Shown here: one piece after another, positions 34,722 to 48,971 of the stretch
Position numbering within the stretch: the stretch's first letter is position 1
Layout: each line of letters begins with the position of its first letter
Assembly: GCA_963969495.1 (NCBI GenBank)
Contig: OZ018321.1
Coordinates: 109,194,833-109,258,832 of the forward strand
Direction of reading: 5' to 3'
Length of the DNA: 64,000 nucleotides
From: Ceratothoa steindachneri
Taxonomy: Eukaryota > Arthropoda > Malacostraca > Isopoda > Cymothoidae
Notes under the pieces: generated by a model
What the model was told of the DNA's origin: nothing
The model's input: the letters and a program-made list of their open reading frames with translations, nothing else
Databases searched by the model: none
Position numbers and translations under genes: made by a program

Positions 34722-35335
34722 ATGGAGTCAGCGAGTTTTTATGTCACCCTTCCTTCCTTATCCTCCTTGGGTGTTTACCTTCAAAATATCATGTCTGACT
34801 ATAGAATTAAATTGCATAAATCCATTATAACAGACCACAGTCAGTATAAAGTAGGGCTTTGCGAGTTTCAATTTACAGGGAATATCTGTGGAGAGCATGG
34901 ATTTGGTACTAAAATTGCACCAGCAAAGTGCCTCGCAGGAATAGGAAGAATTGTAACAAATGTCTTCGCGGATATACATATAAATTTATTGATAAACCGG
35001 TCAAGGAAATAAGCGGGAAACCGAGAATTCAGATAGCAGTAAAATTTGGCGACAGTGTAATAAAAACGAACATTTCTCGTCTGGAAATGGAATTAAGCCG
35101 AGACAGCTGTCTGCGTCTCAGGAATGATAAAATGATATCGAGAAAGTGGAAATTTGTAGGCGCCATTAATTGACGACCTTCGGAGACCATGGGATAAGGA
35201 ATATACCGCCCAGTGGGCGAAGCTATAAACATTGTGATTCCAGAGGGACACGGCTCCTATACTATTTCTAGAAGAAAATGGAGTAGGAGATTCATTCAGA
35301 CTTACATAGACAGATCGATAGTAAAAAACTAATTA
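34722..35335 (+). pseudogene. Penton-like minor capsid protein, N-terminal part
   Basis: ATG at 34722: MESASFYVTLPSLSSLGVYL, then MSDYRIKLHKSIITDHSQYK and VGLCEFQFTGN, the conserved N-terminus of the Polinton minor capsid (single jelly-roll) protein. A frameshift at about 34965 leads to VKFGDSVIKTNISRLEMELS in another frame. The coding signal then decays toward 35335 (SRRKWSRRFIQTYIDRS). The C-terminal part of the same gene lies at 36700-37345, beyond an LTR-like segment and a mariner. Confidence 0.7.
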
Positions 35336-35339
35336 CTAT

Positions 35340-35686
35340 TCGTTTAGCGTACTGCCGCCCCCGTTGTACCCGCCTAAGTCTTGTTCTCCTAACACTCGCT
35401 TTCCTGACCGGTAGTGAAATTTTCCCTGACCGTAATCGTGTAAACGCGAGCATCCCTTTTGCTTTGCTTGTTTTGTTTGTTGGAATTATGCATTTATTTT
35501 TTTACGTGATTACCCTTAGTCCTTCTTGATCACAAGCATTCGATAAGCACAGACAAGCCGGTATATTATTTGAGTATCTTTTGGAGTCAGATACGAGATT
35601 AACGCCACCTATCACCTCACTCGTGGCACTTGAGCGACCTCTCCAAAATATCCGCCTCATTTTCACTTTCAAACTGGTGACGGATA
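35340..35686 (+). other. LTR-like segment inserted in the minor capsid gene, left part
   Basis: Non-coding and compositionally unlike the capsid gene. TTTTGGAGTCAGATACGAG at about 35580 resembles TTTGGAGTCAGATAAATAA at about 38961, next to the LTR region of gypsy element C. With 36607-36690 (CTATAAAGTGGTGACTTGA) it looks like an LTR end plus leader of a gypsy element, later split by mariner copy 3. Confidence 0.45.
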
Positions 35687-36604
35687 CGACGGAAGGTCAA
35701 TAAGTTTTGCAATTCGGATATAAGGAAACGATATATGAGGAAAAGTGTTTTATTATTTTTCAATATAACTACCCTCGACTTCAATGCACTTGCGCCACTT
35801 GTCCCTGAGGCTTCGAATTCCCGACAACCAGAAATCTCCCGACTGCTATTCAATCCACTCCTGGACGGCAAGCTGCACATCTTCATCGTCCCCAAACCGG
35901 CGTCCAAGCAGTGTAGCCTTGAGCTGGCGGAATAAAAAGTAGTCGCTAGGGGCTAGATCTGGACTGAAGGGAGATGGTTGAGCTCCTCGAATCCGCACTA
36001 GCGTAGGGCAGCTTGTAAAACTCTGGCCTTTTGAACTTTGATGACGTTGAAGTCGATCATGGGGCGTGAGGTTTTTAGGGACCCAACGGGCAGAGACCTT
36101 GGTCATGGCCAAATTGTCGTGGATGATGTTAATAACACTTCCATGTGATATTCCAAGTTCTCGCTTGATTTTTTCGATCTTCACCCGTCGATTTTCGAGG
36201 ATCATCCTCTCCACACGGGCCACATTGTACTCGTTGGTCACGTTTGATGGGCGTCATTTTCAAGGGACTCACGACCATGGCGGAACTCCGTATTCCACCG
36301 AGCAATGGTTGCATAAGTAGGGGCGGTGAGTGTGTACACTGCAACCGTGCGTTCATGGATCTCTTTTGCATTTTTGCCTTCCTTGGTCAAGAATTTGATC
36401 ACTGCGCGGTGCTCAACCTTCTTCATTGTTGAAAAATTTGTGACTGACGATCTGTGATCAGCTACTGCTTCTTAAATAGACGAGGCATGAGCGTGTGGCT
36501 GCAGGTCCTGACTTGTCATAACTTTTCCTAACACCCCCACAAACAGCGATCGTCCTTCCTCTATTTTGCCCTACAGATTCGCAAAACTCATTGACTGCCC
36601 CTCG
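35687..36604 (-). mobile_element. Mariner (DD34D type) copy 3, internally deleted, 918 bp
   Basis: Minus-strand element. Terminal repeats at 36604 (rc CGAGGGGCAGTCAATGAG) and 35687 (CGACGGAAGGTCAATAAG), flanked by TA at 35685-35686 and 36605-36606. It lacks the same internal block as copy 1: its joined sequence at about 36025-36040 corresponds to the 'GTCAAAGTCCACAAG' junction of copy 1 with point differences. Confidence 0.9.
35720..36426 (-). pseudogene. Mariner transposase, internal deletion (copy 3)
   Basis: Starts MKKVEHRAVIKFLTKEGKNA at 36426, then SYATIAR-like TYATIARWNTEFRHGRES. After frame changes it reads IKRELGISHGSVINIIHDNL and ARWVPKNLTPHDRLQ, then jumps across the deletion to the third catalytic Asp (PDLAPSDYFLFRQLKATLLG) and the C-terminal GDDEDVQLAVQEWIE. 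The first two aspartates are absent, as in copy 1. Confidence 0.85.
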
Positions 36605-36699
36605 TACCTTAACCTCCTTACTATAAAGTGGTGACTTGAAGCCATCACCCCCCCTATAATATTACTAAGCCTATACATGCATTCACAGTATATCGGAAA

Positions 36700-37345
36700 A
36701 TGACTGAAGTAAATAATTATGCATCAAATGCTATATTGGCAAGAGGAAAGGAAACAAAGATAAAAGCAGTTGACTATTCTTATGATGAGATATGGATAGA
36801 CGCCGGATATTATAAAAATGGAAAATCACTCATAGAGAAAATGAATCTGAAAATAAGACACAAATTATCATCTCAATATTTATTGTTTCAATCTGACAAA
36901 ACGCAACGGAAAATGTCTACTGAATATGTATTAATGCTCACTTCATGTTCATTGCTCAATCTATTATTTAATCTGTCAGAAGAATTTTTCATTATAATGA
37001 AAATATCTATCAGAGTTGATATCCCCAAATTAAATCATTGTATAGCATTTAATATAGATTTTCCTGCTCTTATACGAGTATCTCAACCGAGATCATGTTA
37101 CATTTACTCTAACCTTGTAAACTATCAGTTAGTAGGCAGGATACAGTCGAGGCTGCTAAGAATAATTCACCTTCCTTTCAATGATGGTTCATTCGGAATA
37201 ACTTTCGATAATCCACACTATCTGAATCTAAGCTCTGGGGACTTGAGATCAATTTATAACTATATAAGAACTGCTGAAAGTGAAAATTTTCCATTCTTTC
37301 TTGGTCAGTTGATGATAAAACTACACATTAGGCGCAAACATTAAA
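36700..37345 (+). pseudogene. Penton-like minor capsid protein, C-terminal part
   Basis: An uninterrupted 214-codon frame beginning MTEVNNYASNAILARGKETK (the start is incidental). It contains IDAGYYKNGKSLIEKMNLKI, SQPRSCYIYSNLVNYQLVGR, SRLLRIIHLPFNDG, ITFDNPHYLNLSSGDLRSIY and FFLGQLMIKLHIRRK, the conserved C-terminal half of the Polinton minor capsid protein. It completes the gene begun at 34722. The intervening about 1.36 kb is LTR-like sequence plus mariner copy 3. The ending KLHIRRKH with a TAA at 37343-37345 appears genuine. Confidence 0.8.
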
Positions 37346-37358
37346 TATAATTTTAAAA

Positions 37359-37544
37359 ATGTTGAATGGTCCACGCGTGTTTAAAGGGTTAAGAGTTCAG
37401 AGAGGAAATGTTCTTGGATCCCTATTCCAAAATGCGGCGTCCTATATAAAGAGTGGTGCTCGCTATTTAGGAAAGAAGGACATTTCCGCAGATTTAGATA
37501 TCGTTCAGGATATTAGGCATGGAGAGACCGCAAAACAAATTTGA
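37359..37544 (+). CDS. Small basic/hydrophobic virion-like protein
   Basis: A 61-residue frame 13 bases after the minor capsid stop: MLNGPRVFKGLRVQRGNVLG, then SLFQNAASYIKSGARYLGKK and DLDIVQDIRHGETAKQI. Position and character (short, basic, with an amphipathic segment around LFQNAASYIKSGARYL) match a small protein that accompanies capsid genes in Polinton-type elements. Its role is inferred. The frame is intact over this length, but the protein may originally have been longer, since Lys-rich sequence follows in other frames to about 37720. Confidence 0.5.
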   Translation: MLNGPRVFKGLRVQRGNVLGSLFQNAASYIKSGARYLGKKDISADLDIVQDIRHGETAKQI

Positions 37545-37821
37545 AAGATCAGCTAGGAAGGAGAAAAATAATATTACTATAGATACTAGATGATATCTTA
37601 GAAGAAAATTAAAATCTGAGAGTGATGATGAGAGGAAATCCGAAAAAAATGTGTTTTTAATAAATATACGAAAATGGAGGAATAAGAAGTTGAATAATAG
37701 GAAAAAAGTTGAAAATAGATGATGAAAAGGATGGAGCTGTTTTTTTCTCATAATATAAACAAGCACACATTTCATAGATTTTCTCATAAAATTATCACGT
37801 GCAAATCATACACGTCCAAAA
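37545..37821. other. Spacer with decayed coding sequence
   Basis: Lys/Arg/Glu-rich plus-strand sequence without an open frame. Possibly the decayed end of the preceding small gene. Confidence 0.3.
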
Positions 37822-38136
37822 ATGAATGCTCTTTATCCAACAATTATATCTGTTCGAAGACAGAACTCGATTTGCTTACTGTTCCACCGACCCAAACTTC
37901 CATTGTTGAGAGCAATTATATATCTGTCTTACTCTCCACTTAGCAATATCTCATCAGATCTCACCCCGGTTGAATATTTTATATCTGGTAGCGGACAGTA
38001 TTATATAGACCCAAGTAAGGTTTATCTTTATATTAAAGTAAGAATTGTGAAGGCAAACGGAAGCGAACCTAAAGATGGGGAGAATATTTTTCCGGAAAAT
38101 AATATTCGTCACACGAAGTATGCCTTATTAATAAAA
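37822..38136 (+). pseudogene. Major capsid protein, N-terminal fragment (truncated)
   Basis: Two overlapping plus-strand frames together give the start of the Polinton/adintovirus double-jelly-roll capsid protein: KTELDLLTVPPTQTSIVESN in one frame, then SDLTPVEYFISGSGQYYIDP and SKVYLYIKVRIVKANG in the next. Only about the first 100 residues remain. The gene stops at a poly-A/(AT)n tract at 38137, so most of the capsid gene and the right end of the element are missing. Confidence 0.75.
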
Positions 38137-38150
38137 AAAAAAAAATAAAA

Positions 38151-38181
<31 letters not shown>

Positions 38182-38183
38182 TA
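38137..38183. repeat. A-rich tract and (AT)n at the truncated Polinton end
   Basis: Two A-runs separated by a T, then about 12 AT units, directly at the breakpoint of the capsid gene. Confidence 0.9.
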
Positions 38184-39210
<1,027 letters not shown>

Positions 39211-42200
39211 ATGCACTCAAGCAATCGTCAGACAAGACAAGGTGAAAGGGATTTCGTCAACGCTGTCAGCGTCAAGCTGCCCATCTTCAATGAAGCAGCC
39301 GTATCTGGTTGGTTCCAAATTGTGGAGGACCAATTTTACATCTCCGGAAATAAAGAAGGAGGAGACTCAGTTTTTTTTTTCATATTTTGGCCTCATTACC
39401 TCCCAAGACTGTTAATCGTCTTCCGGCAGACATTATATCAGGCCGTAACTAGCAGCGTTTAATGCAGAAAGTAATTGGCCTATTCGAAAGGACCAAGTCC
39501 GAGCTCTTTGAGAAGCTTATCGAATCCTCCCCGCTCACAGGCCGACCCTCAACTAACTTAGGAGAGTTACGGAGACATCTATTCAGGTAGAGGTGAGTGA
39601 AGAGCTTGTGCGTCACAAGTTCATCCAATCATTGCCACTTAATACCGCGCCGATAATCGCCATTCATATAGAATTATGCCTAGCACAATTAGGAAAACTT
39701 GCGGATGAACTTGTAAAATTTAATCGAGCGCAGTGCTATAATATAAATACATTTAGTAAGCCGAGAGGACACAATGCCGTTTCAAAGGCGTTTATGCCCC
39801 ATAATAATACGAGTACTAACTATAGAGATAATTCGGCGAGAAATGTGTGATCAGTGGCCGAGAGTAATTACAGAGTGCATAATCGACCGGTGAGGGGAGG
39901 GGGGGATTGCGACCCTTCCATAAAGCCCCCAAACTGTAGTTTGTCGCACGCATATATATTTCGGTGAAAAGGCTAAATTCTGCAAACCCTGGTGCAGGTG
40001 TCTGAAAGGAGAATGATCCGTGTAACTGCAACCGTCCTCCAGGCCATTTTCGCCAGCACAGGCGGAAAACTAAGTGGGTATGCCATAGTAAACATGGCCA
40101 CGGGCGTGCCGTCTATTTTCACCTACGCTGCTGAAGCATATAATATTAAATGTGAGTTCTTAATTGATACACGGGCGAGTGTTTCGATTATTACGGCTAA
40201 ACTGGTGAAATCAGGTGATGTGCGCGAATCTGGCAATGACATTTCAACAGCTAATGGCGGAGAAATAAAGTTCACGGCGAAATTCATACGGATATAGTGA
40301 TCCCCAGTCTTTTGATCATTTAGGTGGTCGTTGGTTGTAGCAGATACCAACTCTCCGTTATTAGGCATTGACCTTTTGAGACATTATGATATTATAATAT
40401 ACTGTGCGCGCGACATGCTAATAGATATTCGAACTAAACTCGTGTCGAAAGTGAAGTAGTCTGAAGAACCAACGGTAACTCTAATAATCGATGACCTGCA
40501 GCAACTACCGCCCCATTGCAGAGCCATACTTGAAAAATATGAGGCACTGTATGCACCCGCACCCTCTCAGCTCTCTTGTCACAGCCGAACTCAGTGAAGC
40601 ATACAATCGAAATTGGTAGTGCTCCACCGACATTCGCACGGCCAAGGCATCTTTTGATGGAGAAACTGTGGGCTGTCAAAGCAACGTTCGAGACTCTAAT
40701 GAAGGAGGGGGTCGTGCGCCCATCAAGATCACCATGGGCTTTGCCTATTCACATGGTGCCAAAGAAGTGGCCCGGTGAGTAGAGGGTGGTCGACGATTTC
40801 CGAGTGTTAAATGCCGTTACAAAGCCCGACAGGTATCCGCTGCCACGGATTCAAAGCATTACGGAACACCTTCATGACGAAAGGATATTTTAGATGTTGG
40901 ATCTGGTTCGTGCTTACCACCAAATCCCTATGAACCAGGCAGATATAGAGAAAATCGCGGTCACGACTCCATTTGGTTTGTGCAAGTACGTTAAGCTCCC
41001 ATTCGGTCTCCCATTCGGACACCCTGTTTCAAGGATTAGGGTTCGTTTTTGTGTACATAGACGACTCCATGGTGTATTCAGACAATATGGACGACCACCT
41101 GAAGCATTTGGAACAGATATTTGAAATCCTGGTCAAAAATGGTCTAAGAATATCACTGGAGAAGTGCCAGTTGGCGAAAGATGGAATAGATATATTAGGG
41201 CACCACGTCTCGTTGGAAGGTATTTGTTCACCTGGGAAGAAGATGGAAGAGATTGGAAACATGCTGCTACCAAAAGACTACAAAGAGCTTCGGAGATATT
41301 GGGGGGTGGTAGGATACTACCGCAGAATAATCTCCAACTTTGCCGCGATTGCAGCCCCGCTGACTGAGCTTGTTCGCCTGCAACCAAATGCTCCAGAGCT
41401 CGTGTGGAACAAAGAGGCACGGGGGGCATTTGAGAATACCAAATCAGCCTTAGTTAATTCCGTGAAACTCTGTCACCCGCTGCCTAATGATTTCCCATAC
41501 CAGCTGGTGACGGACTGTTCCCAGTACGCAGCAGGTGCTGCCCTACACCAGATGGTTGACGGATCTGCAAAACCAGTGGTATTCTTTTCGTGCAAGCTAA
41601 GCCGGACGCAGCAAGCATACTACACCTACGACAGAGAGCTCCTAGTGGCGTATTTTGATGTCATGCACTTCAGGCACCTAATTGAAGGTCGCCAAGTCAC
41701 CTTGTGCATTACATCGCCACTGAGTGCCAAGACCGATAGACAGCAATGCCATTGGACAGCCATTCTGGAACACAATAGTGATATTGCGTACGTGCGTGGT
41801 CAGGATATCGTAGTTGTTGACTGCCTCTCAAGGAACGTCAATTCGCTCCAAGTTGATTCTCTTGACCTCCGAGCTTAGGCGGCAGCGCAGAAATATGATA
41901 CCGAGACAAGGGAATTTAATTCGCGCCTGAAACCTAACCCTTTTCCCGAGGATGTTCAGCTTTGGTACGAGATAACATCTGGCTACGCACGACCGTTTGT
42001 CCCGTTGGCATGCATGAGTGTAATCTTCAATAAATTACATAATTTGTCACACCCTGGAATCAAGGCTTCACTTCGGCTCATGAAATCAAGGTATTTCTGA
42101 CCAAACATGGACAAGGATATCCGCTCCTGGATGAGACAGTGTCTTCCTTGTCAGTCTTCCAAAGTGAATCACCACACAAAATAACCGATCCTCCCTATTA

Positions 42201-42440
42201 ATATTCCTTCCTCGAGGTTTGAAACGGTACACATAGATATAGTTGGCCCACTCCCACCGTGTACACTGCCTGGACAATCCTACCTCTCGCACAATCGGTA
42301 CTTGTTATCATGCATCGACCGAGCGACAAGATGGATCGAAATGCTACCGATCATAGACATAAGTGCCGCAACGGTTGCGTTAGCTTTCCTGACGGGTGGA
42401 TTTCCAGATTTGTAGTCCCGCTTTATGTGGTAACTGACAT
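39211..42440 (+). pseudogene. Ty3/gypsy element C gag-pol (3'-truncated)
   Basis: Gag from 39211: VKLPIFNEAAVSGWFQIVED, then LIESSPLTGRPSTNLGELRR and RHKFIQSLPLNTAP. The protease site reads CEFLIDTRASVSIITAK (about 40155), with DTR replacing DTG. RT has VVRPSRSPWALPIHMVPKKW, a TAG at about 40780, VVDDFRVLNAVTKPDRYPLP, a TAG at about 40892, [17 protein letters not shown] and [14 protein letters not shown] (intact YIDD, about 41043-41085), then GYYRRIISNFAAIAAPLTEL. RNase H has VTDCSQYAAGAAL and YYTYDRELLVAY. Integrase has LHNLSHPGIKASLRLMKSRY, SWMRQCLPCQSSKVN, HIDIVGPLP and VPLYVVTD, ending at about 42440 before the final Glu. Several stops and frameshifts. Confidence 0.85.
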
Positions 42441-42554
42441 GACTTTACCAATCAAACGTTTAGGATACGTGTCTTAAATACGTAGCTCAGTTACTTTTAA
42501 TTATTTGGGACAGGAGCGACCGATAAACAACCCGCTAGCCACATCCACATATGT
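42441..42554. other. Truncated end of gypsy C
   Basis: Short unassigned sequence between the gypsy C integrase break and the LINE tail. Confidence 0.3.
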
Positions 42555-42615
42555 TGTTTTTTTCCATTGTGGTAGCCCATCTGGCGACTGCCCACTTGGG
42601 CATAATACATAGGCA
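42555..42615 (-). repeat. 3' tail of the RNase H-bearing LINE
   Basis: TAGCCCATCTGGCGACTGCC at about 42571, then ACTTGGGCATAAT, matches the 3' UTR of the LINE fragments at 23640-23700 and 56195-56240. Only the tail remains, as in a severely 5'-truncated insertion. Confidence 0.65.
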
Positions 42616-44843
<2,228 letters not shown>

Positions 44844-45114
44844 AACAAGGAGTAACAAGGAAAAGAGGTACCCTAGTAGACCTTACGATTTATTCAAAGA
44901 GGGAACCTTTGAGTGACACTTGAGCAGGCGCAGTCCTTTAAAGGGTCAGATTGACGCTCTAAAAGAGCACCCGCGCCACGCTTCAAGTCACCAAGCGGCT
45001 ATTTTTTAAGACTTTGTCTAGTCTTGACTTGAACTGTTCAACAGAATTGCTGTTGACAAGTTCCACTGGAAGTGCGTTTCAAGTGCCGTAGATGCTATAT
45101 GTGAAAAATTTCCC

Positions 45115-47660
45115 TCACAGATCACGCTGATAACGTTTTAGTTCAAGTTTGTAGCCTTGATTTCTTGTTCTGCTCTGGCTAAGCTGGAAAATATCCCTGT
45201 AGTCTACAATGTCAATGCTTCGAAGTATTTTGTACACTTCTATAAGCTGATCTCTCTGGGTTACCAGCGAGAGCAAGTCTAATTCCCGTAATCTATCTTC
45301 GAAACTCTTGTGTCTGATAGAGGGAATCAGTTTGGTTGCTCTGGCTTGCACACGTTCTAATCTTGCGATATCCTTTCGAAATGAATGACTCCAAAATTGT
45401 ACGGCATACTCCAGGTGCGGTCGGACAAGGGAGTTATACAAACACAGTACTATCTCCTTGTTCCGATATCCACACTGTCGCTTTATATAACCTAACATCC
45501 TTTGGGCTTTCTTCTCCCAAGTCCTTCTCAGTGTTGGTGGAATCAAGAGTAGTGCCCTCAAGGGTATACTGAGATTGGGGGTTTCGGTTGTCGATATGCA
45601 TCACTTTGCATTTGTTCACGTTAAAAAGCATTTGCCACGTGTCCGACCACTCCCTAATCTTCCGAAGATCACCTTGAAGGTGGGCAGTATTTCCTTCCTT
45701 TGTGACGTTCATACCAACTTGGTATCGGCAAATTTAGAAATCTTCGTAACCATGTCACCGTCCATGTCTTTGACCTAGATGATGAACAGTAGTGGCCCCA
45801 TGACAGAATCATGACGGGCACCCACTCAGAAGCCTGTCCATTCAACACCACCCGTTGCTTTCTGCCACTTAGCCGGTTCTCTATCCAACTTGCTACATTT
45901 CCGTCTATTTCCAGCGCAGGCACTTTCCGGAGGAGGCGGCGGTGTAGTATCTTATCGAAGGCTTTTTGAAAGTCTAAGTAGAAAACATCCACCGCCTTAT
46001 CCTGGTCGTGCTCACTGAAAAAGAAGTGGAAGAATTCCACAAGATTTGTTAGGCCTGACCGTTGCCTTCGAAACCCATGCTGGGAACTCCTCAATCTCAA
46101 GTTGGACTCTAAATATGGCGTCATTTTGTCCACCATAATGCTTTCCATGAGTTTACCAACTCATGAGGTTAAGCTAATAGTTTGGTAGTTCGACGGCTAG
46201 CTAGGGTCTCCTTTCTTGAAGATAGGAGTCACCTCCGCTTCACGCCACAATCTAGGAAAGCATCTGGTCCGGATTGACATGTTGAAGATTGTGCTCAGAT
46301 GTCGCGCACTTCTTTTAACACTTTAGGTACAAACCCGTCCTGACCAGGGGACTTATTCGTCCTTAGATCAGTGATCGTTTTTTCTATTTCTCATTGGGTG
46401 AAGTCCATTTCCTCCAGCCTTTCCCCCAAGTAAGAATCCGTGGGCTGGTGGATGGGACACGCTCTTCAGTAAACACTGAAGAGAAGTAGTCGTTCAGGAG
46501 GTTAGCATTTTCTGCATTTGAGTGCTTTAATGCCCTCTCCCCATTCACTAAAGGGCCAATCGTGCGATGGATTTATTTGCGGCTGTTTACATAACTAAAG
46601 AACTCCTTGGGATTCTCCTTGCAAAGTCTCGCCACTTGGAGCTCCTCGGCACGCTTTGCTGACCTTATGCTGGACTTCATTCTCCTAGCTAGCCTACGGT
46701 ACTCATCAAAGTCACCAGAAATCTTTGACTGCCAGTACACAGTTCTCTACTCCCTCAGCAGTTGACAAATTTCTCGATTAAACCACTTTGGTTGAACGGA
46801 AGACCGGCAGAGGCTTTTCAAAGGGATGAATTCTGATTGAAGAATCATGAACGTAGTTTTGAATCTATTCCACGAATCTTCAACATCCTCGCACACTTCT
46901 AGCCTTGCATCAGTCAACTCAGCACGAAGACCTGCAAAGTCTGCTGTTCTAAATCAAGTTTCCTCCATTTACCAGTCGCAGACTCTACCTTGGGGACCTT
47001 GACTATAAATATGACTAGTCAGTGATCACTGCCACCGAGCTCTTCGCCTACATAGAGATCCTCAACGATGTCATCCTGAGTCGTGAAAACCAATTTGAGG
47101 GTATTATTGCCTCTCTTCGGCTCTCTCACCCATTAAGTCAGGAACTCATTGTTCGCGAACTCCAAGAGTAGTAAGTTCTCGCCACCGGGTTCTCTGGTTT
47201 TCTAGTCAATTTGGGTATTGAAATCACCCATGGCGATACACACACTGTCTTCAACAAGTTCACCCAGTAGCCGGTACAGATCACAGTCCTTTTTAACAAA
47301 TTTGGCAGGGGGTCTGTAAAGAAGCAGGGTCATGTATCTGGCAGGACCTATATCTACGTCAACTCCTAGTAGCTTGTGGTCGGATACAATGTTACATTTC
47401 GTCGATTTGAGTGTATCCTTGACATACATAACACCGCCACCCTCTATGTCTGGCCTATCGTTTTGGAAGAGTTGGTAACCAGGAATCGTGAATTCACCTT
47501 CAAAATCTCGGTTTGAAGTTTTTACTCACGACTCTGTTATAGCTACTATTTCAGGTTTTCCATCGTTACGAGGCCACGAAGTTCAAGAAACTTGTTCCTG
47601 ATCGACCTCGCATTAAACAGAAGTACTTTCAGTGGAGTCTCTGAATGTAGAACTCCTTAC
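45115..47660 (-). pseudogene. CR1 ORF2: endonuclease and reverse transcriptase
   Basis: Begins near 47650 with LKVLLFNARSIRNKFLELRG. A frameshift leads to EIVAITES followed by a stop where Trp is expected, then GEFTIPGYQLFQNDRPDIEG, VMYVKDTLKSTKCN and VCIAMGDFNTQID (the GDFN endonuclease motif, about 47240). RT includes a NKSPGQDGFVPKVLKE-type segment, FRRQRSGLTNLVEFFHFFF and YLDFQKAFDKILHRRL (first catalytic Asp region, about 45980). The YxDD box is decayed. The C-terminal region has RMLGYIKRQCGYRNKEIVLC, NSLVRPHLEYAVQFWS and RDQLIEVYKI. It would nick and prime at target DNA. Inactive. Confidence 0.85.
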
Positions 47661-48817
47661 GCTCTTCCGTTTCCCAGGCACCCCTCTTTGCGACCTCCGA
47701 GGAGGTCGTTCTAGGAGTGACATGGGCGTACTGGCGTACGTCCGCCCTCACTCTGAGCTGGACACTCCTTTGAGTCCGCTCCATGACATCCTGTATCATG
47801 TTACAGTGTACAGCTTTTCCTTTAAAGGAAAGATGCACTCCATCCCTTTGGTAGAAATTGTTTCTACCATAAATGGTGTGGTAAGGGTCCACAAAAGAGA
47901 CCCCCTCCGCCGTACACAAATCTGCCAGGCGTCGGTTCAAGCAGATGTTCCTCGAGTGAGTTATCAGGGTTGAACCTCTTCTTGGGAGCATCTCGACCAC
48001 AACACGTCTGCGGGTTTTCAACCCACAGTCGTCCACTGCTCCCATGACCATGTGTATAATTTTTGCTTCAGGACTTACCTTACCTCCTTCGAGATAGAGG
48101 TCGTTGCCACTTACCATCAGGGCAACGACTGAGTTCTCAGAAATCTGAGATTTCTCCGCCTCAACCCTGATTCAGTGGTTTCCCCGTCCTGGCTTACCTT
48201 TACACTGGTGCGAAGGCGGGCCGTTAACAGTAGTTGCAGACACTGTGCTTGAGAGTTGCCAATAAGGTTGACTCTCGCACATTCAGCTGCAGAGGAAACA
48301 GTTTTCCCTTTCGGAACTGACCTGTCCGTTTCCTTTTTAATTTCCATATTTTTCTTCTTTTTCTATTTCTTCTTTCTTTTTTTCATATCTTCCTCTGGTT
48401 TCACTTCTGTTTCTGCTCTCTCTTCTTCTGTTTCTACTTTCTCTTATTTTTGTTTCCTTTCTTCCTCTTTCTCTTCTTCCTTTTGGCCCGTTGAGCCAGT
48501 CCTGCAGGAGCTGACTCCAGCTCTGGGACGATGGAAGGCTAGCGTGGCACTGCCGATGCAGTGCTCGCTTCTTAGGAGAGAGTTTTGTCGGCGGATCCAC
48601 CCACGTCAGTGGGGGATACATTGGTAGCCGACTGGACGTCTAGTCTTGAGGACAACTCGACGATCCTGTCCTCGAGACGGCGAAGCTGACGCGCGTGTTC
48701 AGACTCTATATTCTGCAACTTCCTCTCCAGTTCTATATATTTTTCCTCAGATGATCTATATAGATCCTTGAGCTCTTGCACTTCTCCTTTAAGGAGATAG
48801 TCAGTGCAGATACTTGC
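47629..48817 (-). pseudogene. CR1 ORF1: coiled coil plus SGNH-type hydrolase
   Basis: The N-terminal part (48817-48580) is a coiled coil: EVQELKDLYRSSEEKYIELE, then RQLRRLEDRIVELSSRLD. A Lys/Glu/Arg-rich linker with frameshifts follows. The hydrolase has ARVNLIGNSQAQCLQLLL (block I, with Ser in GNSQ, about 48270), LMVSGNDLYLEGG (block III GND, about 48115), VVVEMLPRRG, and FYQRDGVHLSFKGKAVHC (block V Asp-x-x-His, about 47835). All the SGNH signature residues can be seen. CR1 ORF1 esterases of this type are known. Their exact substrate is not. Confidence 0.8.
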
Positions 48818-48878
48818 AGAGAGAGAGAGAGAAAAGAGAGAGAGAGGATAGAGAGAGAGATAGGAAAGAGAGAGAGAG

Positions 48879-48957
<79 letters not shown>

Positions 48958-48971
48958 TGTGTGTGTGTGTA
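48818..48971. repeat. (GA)n/(GT)n microsatellite at the CR1 5' side
   Basis: Imperfect GA repeats from 48818, pure from about 48888 to 48955, then GT to 48971. Reading across it yields Ser-Leu or Arg-Glu repeats that are not genes. Confidence 0.95.

Larger units (their letters stand above)
26259..38140. mobile_element. Decayed Polinton/Maverick (adintovirus-like) element
   Basis: About 12 kb with a linked gene set diagnostic of these virus-related self-synthesising elements. A divergent minus-strand DNA polymerase B (30240-26259) faces away from plus-strand genes: packaging ATPase (30925-31387), PX-like protein (31389-32405), an unknown (32620-33180), chromodomain integrase (33575-34683), penton-like minor capsid (34722-37345, split), a small virion-like protein (37359-37544) and the major capsid N-terminus (37822-38136). 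Most genes have stops or frameshifts. The left end is undefined and the right end is truncated at an A/AT tract. An adenain-type protease was not recognised. Confidence 0.85.
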
